Shown: positions 50,321-59,503, counted from the stretch's first letter. The stretch is DNA of 64,000 nt from Candidatus Methanomassiliicoccus intestinalis Issoire-Mx1 (GCF_000404225.1 NC_021353.1:186001-250000), one strand, 5' to 3'. Program-made: numbers and translations. Notes: generated by a model from the sequence alone, not told the origin.

Positions 50321-50875
50321 TTAAAACTCTACGCAGCCATAATCATCGGCTATGGTGCGGGTCTCTGTCCTTTCACAGGCTTTGCATTTCAAGACCTTGC
50401 CGTCTGCTTCCATCGGCTTCCTGCATTTCCTGCAGAGGGCTTTAATTGCGCCATAGTGCGGTTCTTGTGTGGAGAGCTGCACAGAAGGTTTTACTTGCAG
50501 TACTTTAGCTCTGATTACGTCCCCTGGGCGGTATTCATTTCCCACATCCTGAACGTATTCAGATGACAGCTTAGATACATGAATTGTAGCGGACTTGTCT
50601 CCGGTGATATCCCTGTCATTGCCGTCCGATGCAATGATTTCACACACTGCCATGCTTGCCCTTACATCAGTTATCCTGCAGAATACATTATCTCCAGGCT
50701 TCAGAATATTAGGTTCATTTACTGGCTTTACGGTGGCAGTCATATCGTTATCATTGAGAGAAAGCTTACCTGCTACACTGGCACGGATAATCCCTTCGTG
50801 CTCATATGTACCTTCTGCGGGTATGTACTCTTCAACAACTGCGACTTCATCACCAGGTAAAACAAATTTACTCAT
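50321..50875 (-). CDS. csl4: Exosome complex RNA-binding protein Csl4
   Basis: The 184-residue cap subunit of the archaeal exosome recruits substrates and DnaG. An N-terminal domain (FVLPGDEVAVVEEYIPAEG) is followed by an S1 domain (LKPGDNVFCRITDVRASMAVCEI through YRPGDVIRAKVLQVKPSVQLST-like residues). A zinc ribbon closes the protein: CRKCRKPM and CKACERTE. It sits between the METTL5-type gene and thiI. Confidence 0.94.
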   Translation of the reverse strand: MSKFVLPGDEVAVVEEYIPAEGTYEHEGIIRASVAGKLSLNDNDMTATVKPVNEPNILKPGDNVFCRITDVRASMAVCEIIASDGNDRDITGDKSATIHVSKLSSEYVQDVGNEYRPGDVIRAKVLQVKPSVQLSTQEPHYGAIKALCRKCRKPMEADGKVLKCKACERTETRTIADDYGCVEF

Positions 50876-50899
50876 ATTTTATCACCGTTAACTATTATT

Positions 50900-51502
50900 T
50901 TACATTTTATTCATGTCAATACCAATCAGAACTACATTAGTATTTTTCTTCATCTTGTTATGGAACTGAAACATGTGAGGTATCGATAAGATATATTCTT
51001 TCTGTAAGAATACCTCTCCTCCAAGCGATTCTACCATCTTTTCAAGGAATTTAATTGTTGAAGAATTATGAAGGCTGTAGATCTTATTTGCGGATCGGCA
51101 TGCGGTCTCTAGGAAGGGTCTGTCAGCATTCTTTTTTTGAGATCCAAACGGAGGGTTCATTATCACAGTGTCTGCAGCGATTTCTATATTTTTTATGTCA
51201 GAGTTTATCAGATTGATTTCTGCACCTGCTTTCTCTGCATTTGTCACAGCTTCGGCATAAGCCGCAGGATCAACCTCCACGCCTGTTACATTTCCTCCGA
51301 GAATGTATGATCCTATGGAAAGAATCCCCGTGCCGCATCCAAGATCCAGTACCTTTTTCTCAAATATATCTCCGTTGGAGTATGCGATAAACAGCATATC
51401 TGCCGCGATATTTGCCGGAGTGCTGTACTGTTCCAGCTCAGCTTTGGGTGAGGAATGCGGCGGAATCTGCTGAAGTATCCGCTCCAGTTCGTTCTTTTTC
51501 AT
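50900..51502 (-). CDS. METTL5-type N6-adenine rRNA methyltransferase
   Basis: The 200-residue SAM enzyme has VLDLGCGTGILSIGSYILGG (motif I) and the adenine-N6 signature NPPFGSQKKNADRPFLE. EQYSTPANIAADMLFIA at the N terminus is typical of the archaeal METTL5 group, which modifies small-subunit rRNA. It overlaps the upstream regulator gene by 4 bp and lies 24 bp before csl4. Confidence 0.87.
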   Translation of the reverse strand: MKKNELERILQQIPPHSSPKAELEQYSTPANIAADMLFIAYSNGDIFEKKVLDLGCGTGILSIGSYILGGNVTGVEVDPAAYAEAVTNAEKAGAEINLINSDIKNIEIAADTVIMNPPFGSQKKNADRPFLETACRSANKIYSLHNSSTIKFLEKMVESLGGEVFLQKEYILSIPHMFQFHNKMKKNTNVVLIGIDMNKM

Positions 51503-52167
51503 TGAAGTCCCAGTCCGAGGTAGTTTGAACTTGTTAAAATACCCGATATGACTCCATTCCTTCTGATAAGAACGGCATCTTCATGATGAAGATGAATGGC
51601 CGCTATCTCTATGGGCGTGTTTTCATCCAGCACTATGTATGGTGGCCCCATAATTTCGCTTATCTTTACAGAAATAATCTCTTTTGAATCAATATTGTCT
51701 CTGCATTTTCCGAGAATATAGTCTTTTATCTGTTCTTCGCTTACTCCGCCGACAACTTGTCCTTTTTTCATTACTGGAAGCTGTGCGTAGTGCCCTTTAA
51801 GCATCTTTTCAATAGTTTCCACCAATGAAGTTTCTGGACTTACACAAGTCAACTCTCTTGATGCAAGATCTCCGACTGTGAATTGTATATCCAATTCGTC
51901 TCTGTTGAGTAACCTGCTCTTTGTTATTTCTTCAAATGCATTAAAGATGGATCGAACCTTTTCATACGATGGATCTACGTCCCCGTGTTCTATTTTAGCT
52001 ATCAAAGACTGTGATACACCGGAACTGTCTGCAAGTTCGCGCTGAGAAATATTAAGTCTGGCTCTTATCTGTTTAATCTTGTCTAATGGTGGTAGCCGAG
52101 GTATCAAGGCTAGCGCGGAAAATGTCATTGGGATCATATTCACTTTTTGACCTAAAAATATTCTCAT
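51499..52167 (-). CDS. HTH-CBS transcriptional regulator
   Basis: The 222-residue protein joins an XRE-type helix-turn-helix (about 30-80; RARLNISQRELADSSGVSQS and LIAKIEHGDVDPSYEKV) to a CBS-domain pair (about 95-222; TSLVETIEKMLKGHYAQLPV and AVLIRRNGVISGILTSSNY). Such archaeal regulators couple DNA binding to nucleotide or SAM levels. The start may be 52167 or 52137. It heads the RNA-processing operon and diverges from glutamate synthase, so it may control either. Confidence 0.85.
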   Translation of the reverse strand: MRIFLGQKVNMIPMTFSALALIPRLPPLDKIKQIRARLNISQRELADSSGVSQSLIAKIEHGDVDPSYEKVRSIFNAFEEITKSRLLNRDELDIQFTVGDLASRELTCVSPETSLVETIEKMLKGHYAQLPVMKKGQVVGGVSEEQIKDYILGKCRDNIDSKEIISVKISEIMGPPYIVLDENTPIEIAAIHLHHEDAVLIRRNGVISGILTSSNYLGLGLQ

Positions 52168-52378
52168 GGTCCTTGATGGGACACACCAATCCTTATGATC
52201 TTTTTAGAACTATTAGACAAATTGTTAGAAAATACATGATTTGTAGATATTAGGTGAATTATGTGCCTATAATTTGTACGAATCTCTAGAAATTTAACAT
52301 TTTTATGTGTTTTTGACCAAAACTGTTATTAAGTCGAAGCTGTTCGTGTCTTTAGTGCTACATGTTAGCGTGGACGGA
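52168..52378. promoter_or_regulatory. Divergent control region, HTH-CBS regulator / glutamate synthase
   Basis: The 211-bp AT-rich region contains ACAAAT (52217-52222) and ATTTGT (52239-52244) as an inverted pair, and a further ATTTGT at 52272-52277. These are candidate operators for the adjacent HTH-CBS protein. GTGGACGGA lies just before the glutamate synthase start used here. Confidence 0.4.
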
Positions 52379-53617
52379 ATGGCCGAAATGGTTGGAAAAT
52401 TAGAAGGGTCAATGAATTACATTGACGGATCTGATGAAGAAATCTATGATTTCCCAGAATTGCCATCATACGGGGCAGCCAGGCCTCCCGGTCTGACTTC
52501 TATAATGGGTGGATGCGGGATCGCCGGGTGCATAGATGTACATGGTGGAAAAATACGGGGAGATAAAATAGCCAAAATGCTATCCATCATGAGCGAAAGA
52601 GAAAACGGACTCGGGTCTGGTTATGTTGCTTATGGGATTTTTCCAGATCATAAGGATGATTACTGCTTGCAGTTCTTCTTTGATGATGAAGAATCGATGT
52701 CTGCCGTAGAAGAATATCTGAAGAGTCACGGCGAAATTACCAAAGATGAACGTGTCTACACCATTGAACACTCAGATGTGCGGATGCCTCATCCTATAGT
52801 TTGGAGATATTTCTTCATTCCGAATATAACTCCGAAATCTGCAGATCCTGATCAATGTATTGTGGATCTGGTGATGAAGATTAATTCTTCAATTCCCGGA
52901 GCATTTTGTATCTCAAGTGGAAAAAATATGGCTGTTTTCAAAGGTAATGGATTCTCTTACCAGATTGCAGAATATTATGATCTCTCCAGGTATGAGGCTC
53001 AGATGTGGTGTTCTCATTCACGTTTTCCTACAAATACTCCAGGCTGGTGGGCAGGTACACATCCCATATGCCTCCTGGACTGGTCTGTATGTCATAATGG
53101 TGAAATCACATCATATGGAGTTAACCGTAAATTTGTAGAGATGAATGGTTACAAGTGCACGCTTCTCACTGACTCTGAAGTAATTACATACATATGGGAT
53201 ATTCTGGTTAGAAAACACGGTCTTCCTCTGCAGGTTGCAGCTTTTGCCATGGCACCTGCTTATTATGATGATATGGCGCTAATGAGCGACCATGATAAAC
53301 AAATTGCACAGCAGCTTCGGATAACCTATAAGGAAGCATTTCTGAACGGTCCATTTTCTATCCTAGTTGGAAAAACATGTCCAGAGGTAACTATGCTGGC
53401 AATGGCAGATCGTAAAAAACTGCGTCCATTGATTATTGGTCACAATGAATCTGATGGATTGGTGTATGCTGCTTCAGAGGAATGTGCTATAAGAAACGTT
53501 GACGAAAACGTTCGCACATGGGTAACAAATCCTGGAAATCCTATGATTGCACGAGTTGGTGAAGGAATCATCAGGTATGGTACAGAAAGACATTTTGAGG
53601 GGATATCTAATGAATAA
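52379..53617 (+). CDS. Archaeal glutamate synthase, glutaminase (GATase II) subunit
   Basis: The 412-residue subunit releases ammonia from glutamine. IMGGCGIAGCIDVHGGKI contains the CGIAG catalytic cysteine of class II amidotransferases, WCSHSRFPTNTPGWWAG and WSVCHNGEITSYGVNRKF the oxyanion and substrate residues. The cysteine lies about 46 residues in, so either an N-terminal propeptide is removed, as in GltB, or translation starts at ATG 52505. Starts at 52307 to 52412 are also open. It overlaps the FMN subunit gene by 8 bp. Confidence 0.85.
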   Translation: MAEMVGKLEGSMNYIDGSDEEIYDFPELPSYGAARPPGLTSIMGGCGIAGCIDVHGGKIRGDKIAKMLSIMSERENGLGSGYVAYGIFPDHKDDYCLQFFFDDEESMSAVEEYLKSHGEITKDERVYTIEHSDVRMPHPIVWRYFFIPNITPKSADPDQCIVDLVMKINSSIPGAFCISSGKNMAVFKGNGFSYQIAEYYDLSRYEAQMWCSHSRFPTNTPGWWAGTHPICLLDWSVCHNGEITSYGVNRKFVEMNGYKCTLLTDSEVITYIWDILVRKHGLPLQVAAFAMAPAYYDDMALMSDHDKQIAQQLRITYKEAFLNGPFSILVGKTCPEVTMLAMADRKKLRPLIIGHNESDGLVYAASEECAIRNVDENVRTWVTNPGNPMIARVGEGIIRYGTERHFEGISNE

Positions 53618-55118
53618 TACTGTTTGGAAAATACCAGATAGGTTCCAGCCTTTGATATCTAAATCATGCATTATTTGTAAAAAATGCATAAAAGAATGCT
53701 CATATGATGTTCTTGAATTCAGTGACGGTGCAATACATGCAAAACACGGCTGCGTAGCATGTCAACGTTGTGTTGAAATGTGTCCTATGGATGCAATTGA
53801 AATCCGTCACATTCCAGATACTCTAGCACCTCATGGGAATTACACAGAGCGCCACAGGCGAGCTATTCTTTCTCAGGCGAATTCCGGCGGGGTTCTGTTG
53901 TCATCTTGCGGAACAGATCTTTCATACAACAGCATATTTGATGATCTGCTGCTGGATGCAGCTCAGGTTACAAACCCTGCTGTAGATCCACTTAGAGAAA
54001 CCATTGAAACGAAGACATATGTCGGAAACCGTACTGGGCGTTTACGTTTGTCTCCAGAGGGCAATATCGTAAGCAAACTTGGCTGCGGAGTAATGATGGA
54101 TATGCCCATTATGCTCGGACACGTGTCTCTGGGGGCTGTAAGTTATAACGCTCAGAAAGCGCTATTCATGGCTGCTAGTAGGCTGAACATACTTGCAGGA
54201 ACAGGTGAGGGAGGCATTCACAAAGATTTCAGAGGGTTTTCTCAGCACCTTAACAGTGAAGTGGCATCAGGCCGTTTTGGAGTGAATCCAGATTTCTTGA
54301 AAAATGTAGCTTCCGTGGAAATTAAAATTGGACAAGGAGCAAAACCCGGCCATGGCGGTCATCTTCCAGGTGAAAAAGTTTCAAATATCATCTCTGAAAC
54401 AAGAATGATTCCTCTTGGAACAGATGCTCTTTCTCCATATCCGCATCATGACATATATTCAATTGAAGATCTTGAGCAGTTGATTGCTACATTAAAAGAA
54501 GCGGTCAATTATGAACATCCCGTTGGAGTGAAAATTGCAGCAGTACATAATGTGGCGGCAATTGCATCTGGTGCTGTCAGGGCCGGTGCTGATTTCATAA
54601 CTCTCGATGGTTTTAGAGGCGGTACAGGTTCAACTCCCAGAATCATAAGAGACTATGCGGGGATACCTATTGAGATAGCTGTGGCAGTCGTTGACAAACG
54701 TCTTACTGATGAAGGGCTCAGGAACAGAGTAACTCTCTGCGCTGGTGGAAGCATAAGAAGTTCTGCGGACATGGTAAAAACAATTGCGCTCGGAGCAGAT
54801 GTTGTTGGAGTATGTACCGCAGCATTAATTGCCATGGGCTGTAGAGTTTGCCAATCTTGTCACTTGGGAAACTGCTCATGGGGTATAGCAACGCAGAGGC
54901 CAGATCTGGTTTCAAGGCTGGATCCAGAACAGGGTGCTGAAAGAGTAGTCAGACTGCTCAGTGCGTGGAATGAAGAACTGAAAGAGATTCTTGGGGCTAT
55001 GGGAATCGATTCTGTCGAATCTCTTGTGGGAAACAGGGATAGACTCAGATATATCGGTTCTAACCCGAGGATTGCAGATGTTATGGGTATAAAACATGCA
55101 GGTGAGGGTTGGGGATGA
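53610..55118 (+). CDS. Archaeal glutamate synthase, ferredoxin/FMN synthase subunit
   Basis: The 502-residue subunit makes glutamate from 2-oxoglutarate and ammonia. Residues about 20-65 hold two [4Fe-4S] motifs (CIICKKCIKEC and CVACQRCVEMC). The FMN domain shows AGTGEGGIHKDF, KIGQGAKPGHGGHLPGEKV, LDGFRGGTGSTPR and AGGSIRSSADMVK. CRVCQSCHLGNCSWG is the [3Fe-4S] site. GAGGGGAT precedes ATG 53610. Confidence 0.93.
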   Translation: MNNTVWKIPDRFQPLISKSCIICKKCIKECSYDVLEFSDGAIHAKHGCVACQRCVEMCPMDAIEIRHIPDTLAPHGNYTERHRRAILSQANSGGVLLSSCGTDLSYNSIFDDLLLDAAQVTNPAVDPLRETIETKTYVGNRTGRLRLSPEGNIVSKLGCGVMMDMPIMLGHVSLGAVSYNAQKALFMAASRLNILAGTGEGGIHKDFRGFSQHLNSEVASGRFGVNPDFLKNVASVEIKIGQGAKPGHGGHLPGEKVSNIISETRMIPLGTDALSPYPHHDIYSIEDLEQLIATLKEAVNYEHPVGVKIAAVHNVAAIASGAVRAGADFITLDGFRGGTGSTPRIIRDYAGIPIEIAVAVVDKRLTDEGLRNRVTLCAGGSIRSSADMVKTIALGADVVGVCTAALIAMGCRVCQSCHLGNCSWGIATQRPDLVSRLDPEQGAERVVRLLSAWNEELKEILGAMGIDSVESLVGNRDRLRYIGSNPRIADVMGIKHAGEGWG

Positions 55119-55921
55119 TATCAGTTTCAGATAACTCGGTCAATTCAATATTAGTTGAACCTAAGACCATAATTGATACTGCAGAAAGAGATAGATACGG
55201 ACGCCCAGTTGATTATAAAATAGTAAATAATAAAATACGTAGAGCAGTGTCAGACGGAGTCAAATCCATCTCTCTTACTGGCATTATGGGTCAACGATAT
55301 ATTGCTGCAGCAATGAATGAAAAAGTCAGTATTTCCATAGATGGCACCCCAGGTAATAATCTGGGTGCGTTCATGGACGGCCCTCTCATTGAGGTATTTG
55401 GAAACGCTCAGGATATGACTGGAAATACCATGTCCTCTGGGAAAATAATCGTTCATGGTAATGCCTGGGATGTTACCGGACTCTCAATGAGAGGTGGAAA
55501 AATATTCGTCAAAGGCAGTACAGGAACCAGGGTTGGTATACATATGAAAGAATTCGCTCAGATGAGTCCTCAAATCGTAATCGGTGGAAGAACTGGAGAT
55601 TATCTGGGCGAATATATGGCAGGAGGAGTAATACTGGTTTTAGGTGAAAATATTCCTAAACAGTTATCTCCAGTTGGATTGAGCATTGGTTCTGGAATTC
55701 ACGGAGGGCGAATATTCATCCGGGGAAAAGTGGAGGATCATCAGATCGGAGTGGGTGCAAAGCTGGAGACTGTAAATGATGATGATTTAAAATTAATTAA
55801 TGAACTGATAGATGAATACGAATCATATTTCGGACAGTTATCTTCAGAAAGTGGCTTCGTTAAAGTGGTGCCCTCTTCTTCCCGCCCGTTCCTCGGCCAC
55901 TTCGATCCGACTCAAATCTAA
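55115..55921 (+). CDS. Archaeal glutamate synthase, GXGXG structural subunit
   Basis: The 268-residue protein corresponds to the C-terminal beta-helix of large GltB. It has repeated glycine turns: IDGTPGNNLGAFMDG, GNAQDMTGNTMSSG, GNAWDVTGLSMRGG and GGRTGDYLGEYMAGG. It holds the channel and subunit interface together. ATG 55115 overlaps the preceding stop by 4 bp; its own end overlaps the Lrp gene by 4 bp. Confidence 0.93.
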   Translation: MISVSDNSVNSILVEPKTIIDTAERDRYGRPVDYKIVNNKIRRAVSDGVKSISLTGIMGQRYIAAAMNEKVSISIDGTPGNNLGAFMDGPLIEVFGNAQDMTGNTMSSGKIIVHGNAWDVTGLSMRGGKIFVKGSTGTRVGIHMKEFAQMSPQIVIGGRTGDYLGEYMAGGVILVLGENIPKQLSPVGLSIGSGIHGGRIFIRGKVEDHQIGVGAKLETVNDDDLKLINELIDEYESYFGQLSSESGFVKVVPSSSRPFLGHFDPTQI

Positions 55922-56364
55922 CTCGTTCCAGGAAACCGCATGATCTCTTCCATGATGATGCGGACTTCCACATCTTTTAGTCCGGCAGGGATCAGCTTGT
56001 TTGATATTATCGTGTCAAGAGTTTCCGAATCGTGAGCCCTGAGGCGGATTATAACTCTTCTGTCACCGCTGACAGCCGAAACCTCTGCCACTCCATCCAC
56101 ACCATTCAGTTTTCTTAAGTCTCTTACAGACACTCCGTCTTCTACATCTGCCAATACAATAGCGTCTGCTTTCATGCCTGTAATTTCTCTGTCGACTATC
56201 GCAGCATAACCGAGAATTACATTGTAATCTTCCATCCGCCTTATTCTGTCTCTGACAGTAGACGGGGAGCGTCTGAGTTTGGCGGCTATTTCTCTATATG
56301 TTAACTTACCATCAGCCTTTAAAAGATTCAATATCCGACGGTTCATGTCATCAACGGCAACCAT
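55918..56364 (-). CDS. Lrp/AsnC family transcriptional regulator, TAG stop
   Basis: The 148-residue protein has an N-terminal helix-turn-helix (KADGKLTYREIAAKLRRSPS, then TVRDRIRRMEDYNVI) and a C-terminal RAM effector domain (AEVSAVSGDRRVIIRLRAHD). Such proteins sense amino acids; glutamate synthase directly upstream on the other strand makes nitrogen control plausible. It ends in TAG, with a TGA two codons later. GGAG lies 9 bp before the ATG. Confidence 0.9.
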   Translation of the reverse strand: MVAVDDMNRRILNLLKADGKLTYREIAAKLRRSPSTVRDRIRRMEDYNVILGYAAIVDREITGMKADAIVLADVEDGVSVRDLRKLNGVDGVAEVSAVSGDRRVIIRLRAHDSETLDTIISNKLIPAGLKDVEVRIIMEEIMRFPGTS

Positions 56365-56446
56365 CCAGTTTCTCTCCGGAATTAATGACGTAACCCGGGG
56401 CAGATAATACCTTCCATTTGTCCAACAACAATAGAATTACATTTGT

Positions 56447-56477
56447 AAAGAAAAAGGAGGTGATCGCTTTGCGATCA
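56447..56477 (-). terminator. Terminator of the P47K GTPase gene, built on its stop codon
   Basis: On the minus strand TGATCGC-AAA-GCGATCA is followed by CCTCC and a T-rich tract. The TGA stop (56475-56477) is the first three bases of the stem. Confidence 0.7.
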
Positions 56478-57548
56478 TAATGTTATGAATGTTGGTGTTT
56501 CTGGCTTTGGGGAATAGCATGATTCGCTGGAATCAGTTATTTCCATTGGGTATGTGTTTTTTACAGATTCTACAGCAGAGCGTATGACATTTCCCAGTTT
56601 GTCAGGATCAGAAGTCACACGGGCATTTACAATCAATTTTGCATCCTCCGATACATATCTGGATCCATGAATGCTGTCTGTCTGCACTGAATCACACACC
56701 AGAGACATTTTCACTCCGGCTGATGGAGATGCAATCACGATTTTTACATGTGCTATTTCATCTGGCGTATATTCATTGGTTATTGATCTCATGATGGACA
56801 TCGATAGATCATACATGTCTATCTTATCCAGAGGCTTCATCTGATTTATGGAAGAATACCAGGACATAGCTGATTTCTCAAATGAAAACTTAACTGTGTT
56901 TTCTCCTTTTTGATTTTTAGTGCTTACTGACGAAGACATTATTACCTGTGCTATTTCATCAATTCCTTTCATAGTCTTTGAGGAATATTTGATGATCGAT
57001 GCCTCTGGTGCAAGCTTCTTAATTTCTTCTTCAGCTGCTGTTTCTTCTTCTTTATTAATTAAATCCATTTTTGACATCAAGACTATTTCAGCTTCTTTTA
57101 CCTGATGAGCCGGTATTAGTTTTTTAGTTGATTCGATATCTGCTGCCCTTATACCATCGACCACTACCATGAAGGGAGCTACTTCGAATTCCTCTGGATA
57201 CTGCATTTTCAGAGGTTCAATCACAGATGACAGAATATTCGTTGAGGTTCCAATCGGTTCTGCGATTATATAATCAGGGCGTTTAATCTGCACAATTGAT
57301 CTGGCATTTTTAACGAATTCAGGAAATGTTGAACAGAAACAGCCGCCTACTATTTCTTTTACATCAAAGCCAGCGTCCTGCACGTATTCTGTATCTACTA
57401 AGGCATGTCCCTGATCATTTGTGATGATTGCGGTACTTTTTCCGTATTTATCCTTTAAGAGTCTTGCTAGATTAACTGTTAGTGTGGTTTTGCCTGCTCC
57501 TAAATAGCCGCCAATAACTATGAACCGGGTACGTATTTTTTCACTCAT
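56475..57548 (-). CDS. CobW/P47K family GTPase
   Basis: The 357-residue G3E-class GTPase has P-loop GGYLGAGKTTLTVNLARLL, a switch region IITNDQGHALVDTEYVQ, the metal-site-like GGCFCSTFPEF, AEPIGTSTNI and SKMDLINK for guanine recognition. The usual CxCC of CobW proteins is reduced to CFC-Ser. P47K proteins are linked to metal or corrinoid cofactor insertion, which fits a corrinoid-dependent methanogen. GGTGAG precedes the ATG. It is co-transcribed with the Cys-rich regulator (12-bp gap). Confidence 0.87.
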   Translation of the reverse strand: MSEKIRTRFIVIGGYLGAGKTTLTVNLARLLKDKYGKSTAIITNDQGHALVDTEYVQDAGFDVKEIVGGCFCSTFPEFVKNARSIVQIKRPDYIIAEPIGTSTNILSSVIEPLKMQYPEEFEVAPFMVVVDGIRAADIESTKKLIPAHQVKEAEIVLMSKMDLINKEEETAAEEEIKKLAPEASIIKYSSKTMKGIDEIAQVIMSSSVSTKNQKGENTVKFSFEKSAMSWYSSINQMKPLDKIDMYDLSMSIMRSITNEYTPDEIAHVKIVIASPSAGVKMSLVCDSVQTDSIHGSRYVSEDAKLIVNARVTSDPDKLGNVIRSAVESVKNTYPMEITDSSESCYSPKPETPTFITL

Positions 57549-57560
57549 AATCTCACCATC

Positions 57561-58184
57561 TCACAGACCGTCTATGACGATCGCTCTTCTCATGAATGGG
57601 CAGCTGTCACAGGGAATGGATATTACACACTTACGTCCGGAAGTAATTCCTTTTAGTGCACAGACTAATGCCAGATCCATAGGCCTGAATGGCTTCTTTC
57701 TGCCGTTTTTGTTTAAGAATGCCACTTCTTCTTTTGTAAGCTCATTTCCGCAGAAACATCCTTCTTCTACGTGTTTTAAACATTTTAGGTATTCTTTTTC
57801 AGAACATCCGTCACATCTTGTTCCTACTTTAGACAGTTGTCCGAAAATGTTAGCCAAAGGATCTACAACAAAAAGTTCACCGTCTTTTCCTAAGGTGATG
57901 TATACAGAACTTGGTGAAGACGGAGCAATATATTCCATCCTGGTTCCTCTGACCTTCTTTTCGTCCACAACGCTCCAGAATTCTGAAAGCTGCTGCCCCA
58001 GCTGATATGATACTTGATGATAGCCCATGCCCAGCTTATCAGCAAGCTCCTGTTTGGTCGGTGGCTTATCCAGTGCCATCGCATAGAGTGTACGCAGTAT
58101 CTCTTTCCTCAGTTCGTGGTTCACAATTGAGGAATATGTTTCTGGGTCGATGTATGAAATTTCTATACGGCATCCTGCTGGCAT
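57561..58184 (-). CDS. Winged-helix regulator with Cys-rich putative metal or Fe-S domain
   Basis: The 207-residue protein begins with an ArsR-like winged helix (about 15-90; VNHELRKEILRTLYAMALDK and PPTKQELADKLGMGYHQVSY). The C-terminal half holds nine cysteines: CDGCSEKEYLKC, EEGCFCG and later VCAL, RKC, PCDSCPF. The spacing suggests an Fe-S cluster or zinc/cobalt site. I cannot name the family. TTAAATAT about 25 bp upstream and no Shine-Dalgarno imply a leaderless transcript. It precedes the P47K GTPase in one operon. Confidence 0.72.
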   Translation of the reverse strand: MPAGCRIEISYIDPETYSSIVNHELRKEILRTLYAMALDKPPTKQELADKLGMGYHQVSYQLGQQLSEFWSVVDEKKVRGTRMEYIAPSSPSSVYITLGKDGELFVVDPLANIFGQLSKVGTRCDGCSEKEYLKCLKHVEEGCFCGNELTKEEVAFLNKNGRKKPFRPMDLALVCALKGITSGRKCVISIPCDSCPFMRRAIVIDGL

Positions 58185-58312
58185 GCGTGTTTTAAGCAGT
58201 TCTCAAATATTTAACTTGTTGGTAACACGAATCAATTGCTAGATTGGTTAAAAAGGTCGATCTGATGCTCAATTGCTTCAAACTATATGCTGAAACGCAG
58301 GCAGTATAAAAT

Positions 58313-58336
58313 GCTGAGCCAGAAATCTGGCTCAGC
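58313..58336 (-). terminator. Strong stem-loop terminator after gap
   Basis: GCTGAGCCAG (58313-58322) and CTGGCTCAGC (58327-58336) form a perfect 10-bp stem with a 4-base loop, directly downstream of the gap stop. The following minus-strand sequence is ATTTTATA, a modest T tract. Confidence 0.7.
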
Positions 58337-58346
58337 TGAAATATAT

Positions 58347-59363
58347 TTATTTTGAAATTCCTAAGCTGGAATTTGTTTTTTGGATAGATTTCATTCCATC
58401 AGATTCTAATCTCATCATTGAGCGTATGCAGTCGATATTCTCCGGTACCACATCGCTTTCCTGATGCACAGCCTGATAGTAGAATAGAGTATTGCCTCTG
58501 ACTTTTATGCCGTCCTGCCATACTGCAATTTCCATAAAGTCTCCTCTTCTCCTGTCCAGGTCTTTAGCATATTCCATAATCTGAGCAGTATTTTTGATTC
58601 CATATTTTCCGTTTACGAATCTGACTCTTGGTGCGCTGTCCCATACTCCAAGTATGTCCTGTTCTTTTGCCTGCTTTTTGAGATTTATTGTTATGCAATG
58701 TACATGCATCAGTGTGGTCGGTACTTTCACAACCATGGTTGTGATATTCAGCCATGGCATGATCGTCTGTACATCTGGCCCATGATGTGTCGGCAGTTTC
58801 AAGGAGGGTTCGATTGCATTGAGCGCCGAGCCTTTGATGTCTGCCGGATCCGCACCTCTTCTTACAATGGTGGCTGCTACAGATTCAATTCCATATGCAT
58901 GATCAATGGGGAAGAGAGTTCTTACAAGTCCAGTGGTATTGCAGGAAACCACGCGGGCAAAATCTGCTCCCCAAGCTTCAGAATAATTTGCATATGCGTT
59001 GAAAGAAATTCCTGCAAGGCCGTGATCTTCTCCTCCTTGAAAGATTGCTTTGACTCCTGCTTCCTCATACATCTTGCGGTAATGTTCTCCTACTCCGCCT
59101 GGCGTACAGTCTACAATTATATCTGCTTCTTTCAGGAGATCCTTGAGAGATCCTTTAGTTGCAATGCCTTCTTTTTCAAATGACGATATCTGATCTTCAC
59201 TTGCGGTATACAGCGGAAATTTTTCCATCTCTGCAAGTCTTGCTTCATATGACGGACGAGTTTTTGTAACTCCTACGATTTCCATGTCATCCTGAGCTTT
59301 CACAGCACATGCAACTCTTTTTCCAATTGTTCCGTAACCGTTTATTCCAACTCTGACCGTCAT
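58347..59363 (-). CDS. gap: Archaeal type II glyceraldehyde-3-phosphate dehydrogenase
   Basis: The 338-residue enzyme interconverts glyceraldehyde 3-phosphate and 1,3-bisphosphoglycerate, mainly for gluconeogenesis in methanogens. VRVGINGYGTIGKRVACAVK is the cofactor fold, DCTPGGVGEHYR and GGEDHGLAGISFNAYANY-type residues are archaeal, and the catalytic cysteine is in VVSCNTTGLVRTLFP. ATG 59363 follows AAGGTGA; upstream in-frame codons to 59399 are not conserved. pgk begins about 4 kb downstream. Confidence 0.95.
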   Translation of the reverse strand: MTVRVGINGYGTIGKRVACAVKAQDDMEIVGVTKTRPSYEARLAEMEKFPLYTASEDQISSFEKEGIATKGSLKDLLKEADIIVDCTPGGVGEHYRKMYEEAGVKAIFQGGEDHGLAGISFNAYANYSEAWGADFARVVSCNTTGLVRTLFPIDHAYGIESVAATIVRRGADPADIKGSALNAIEPSLKLPTHHGPDVQTIMPWLNITTMVVKVPTTLMHVHCITINLKKQAKEQDILGVWDSAPRVRFVNGKYGIKNTAQIMEYAKDLDRRRGDFMEIAVWQDGIKVRGNTLFYYQAVHQESDVVPENIDCIRSMMRLESDGMKSIQKTNSSLGISK

Positions 59364-59503
59364 CGATTTTTCACCTTTTTGACGCTGCGCGATCGGCAAG
59401 CGATATCAATCTATGAGATAAGGTTAGTGTCTTTACTTTATATTGATTTTTGTGATGCCACACGTGACTTCCCGTTTTATTTTTTAAGTCCTCTACCATA
59501 ATA

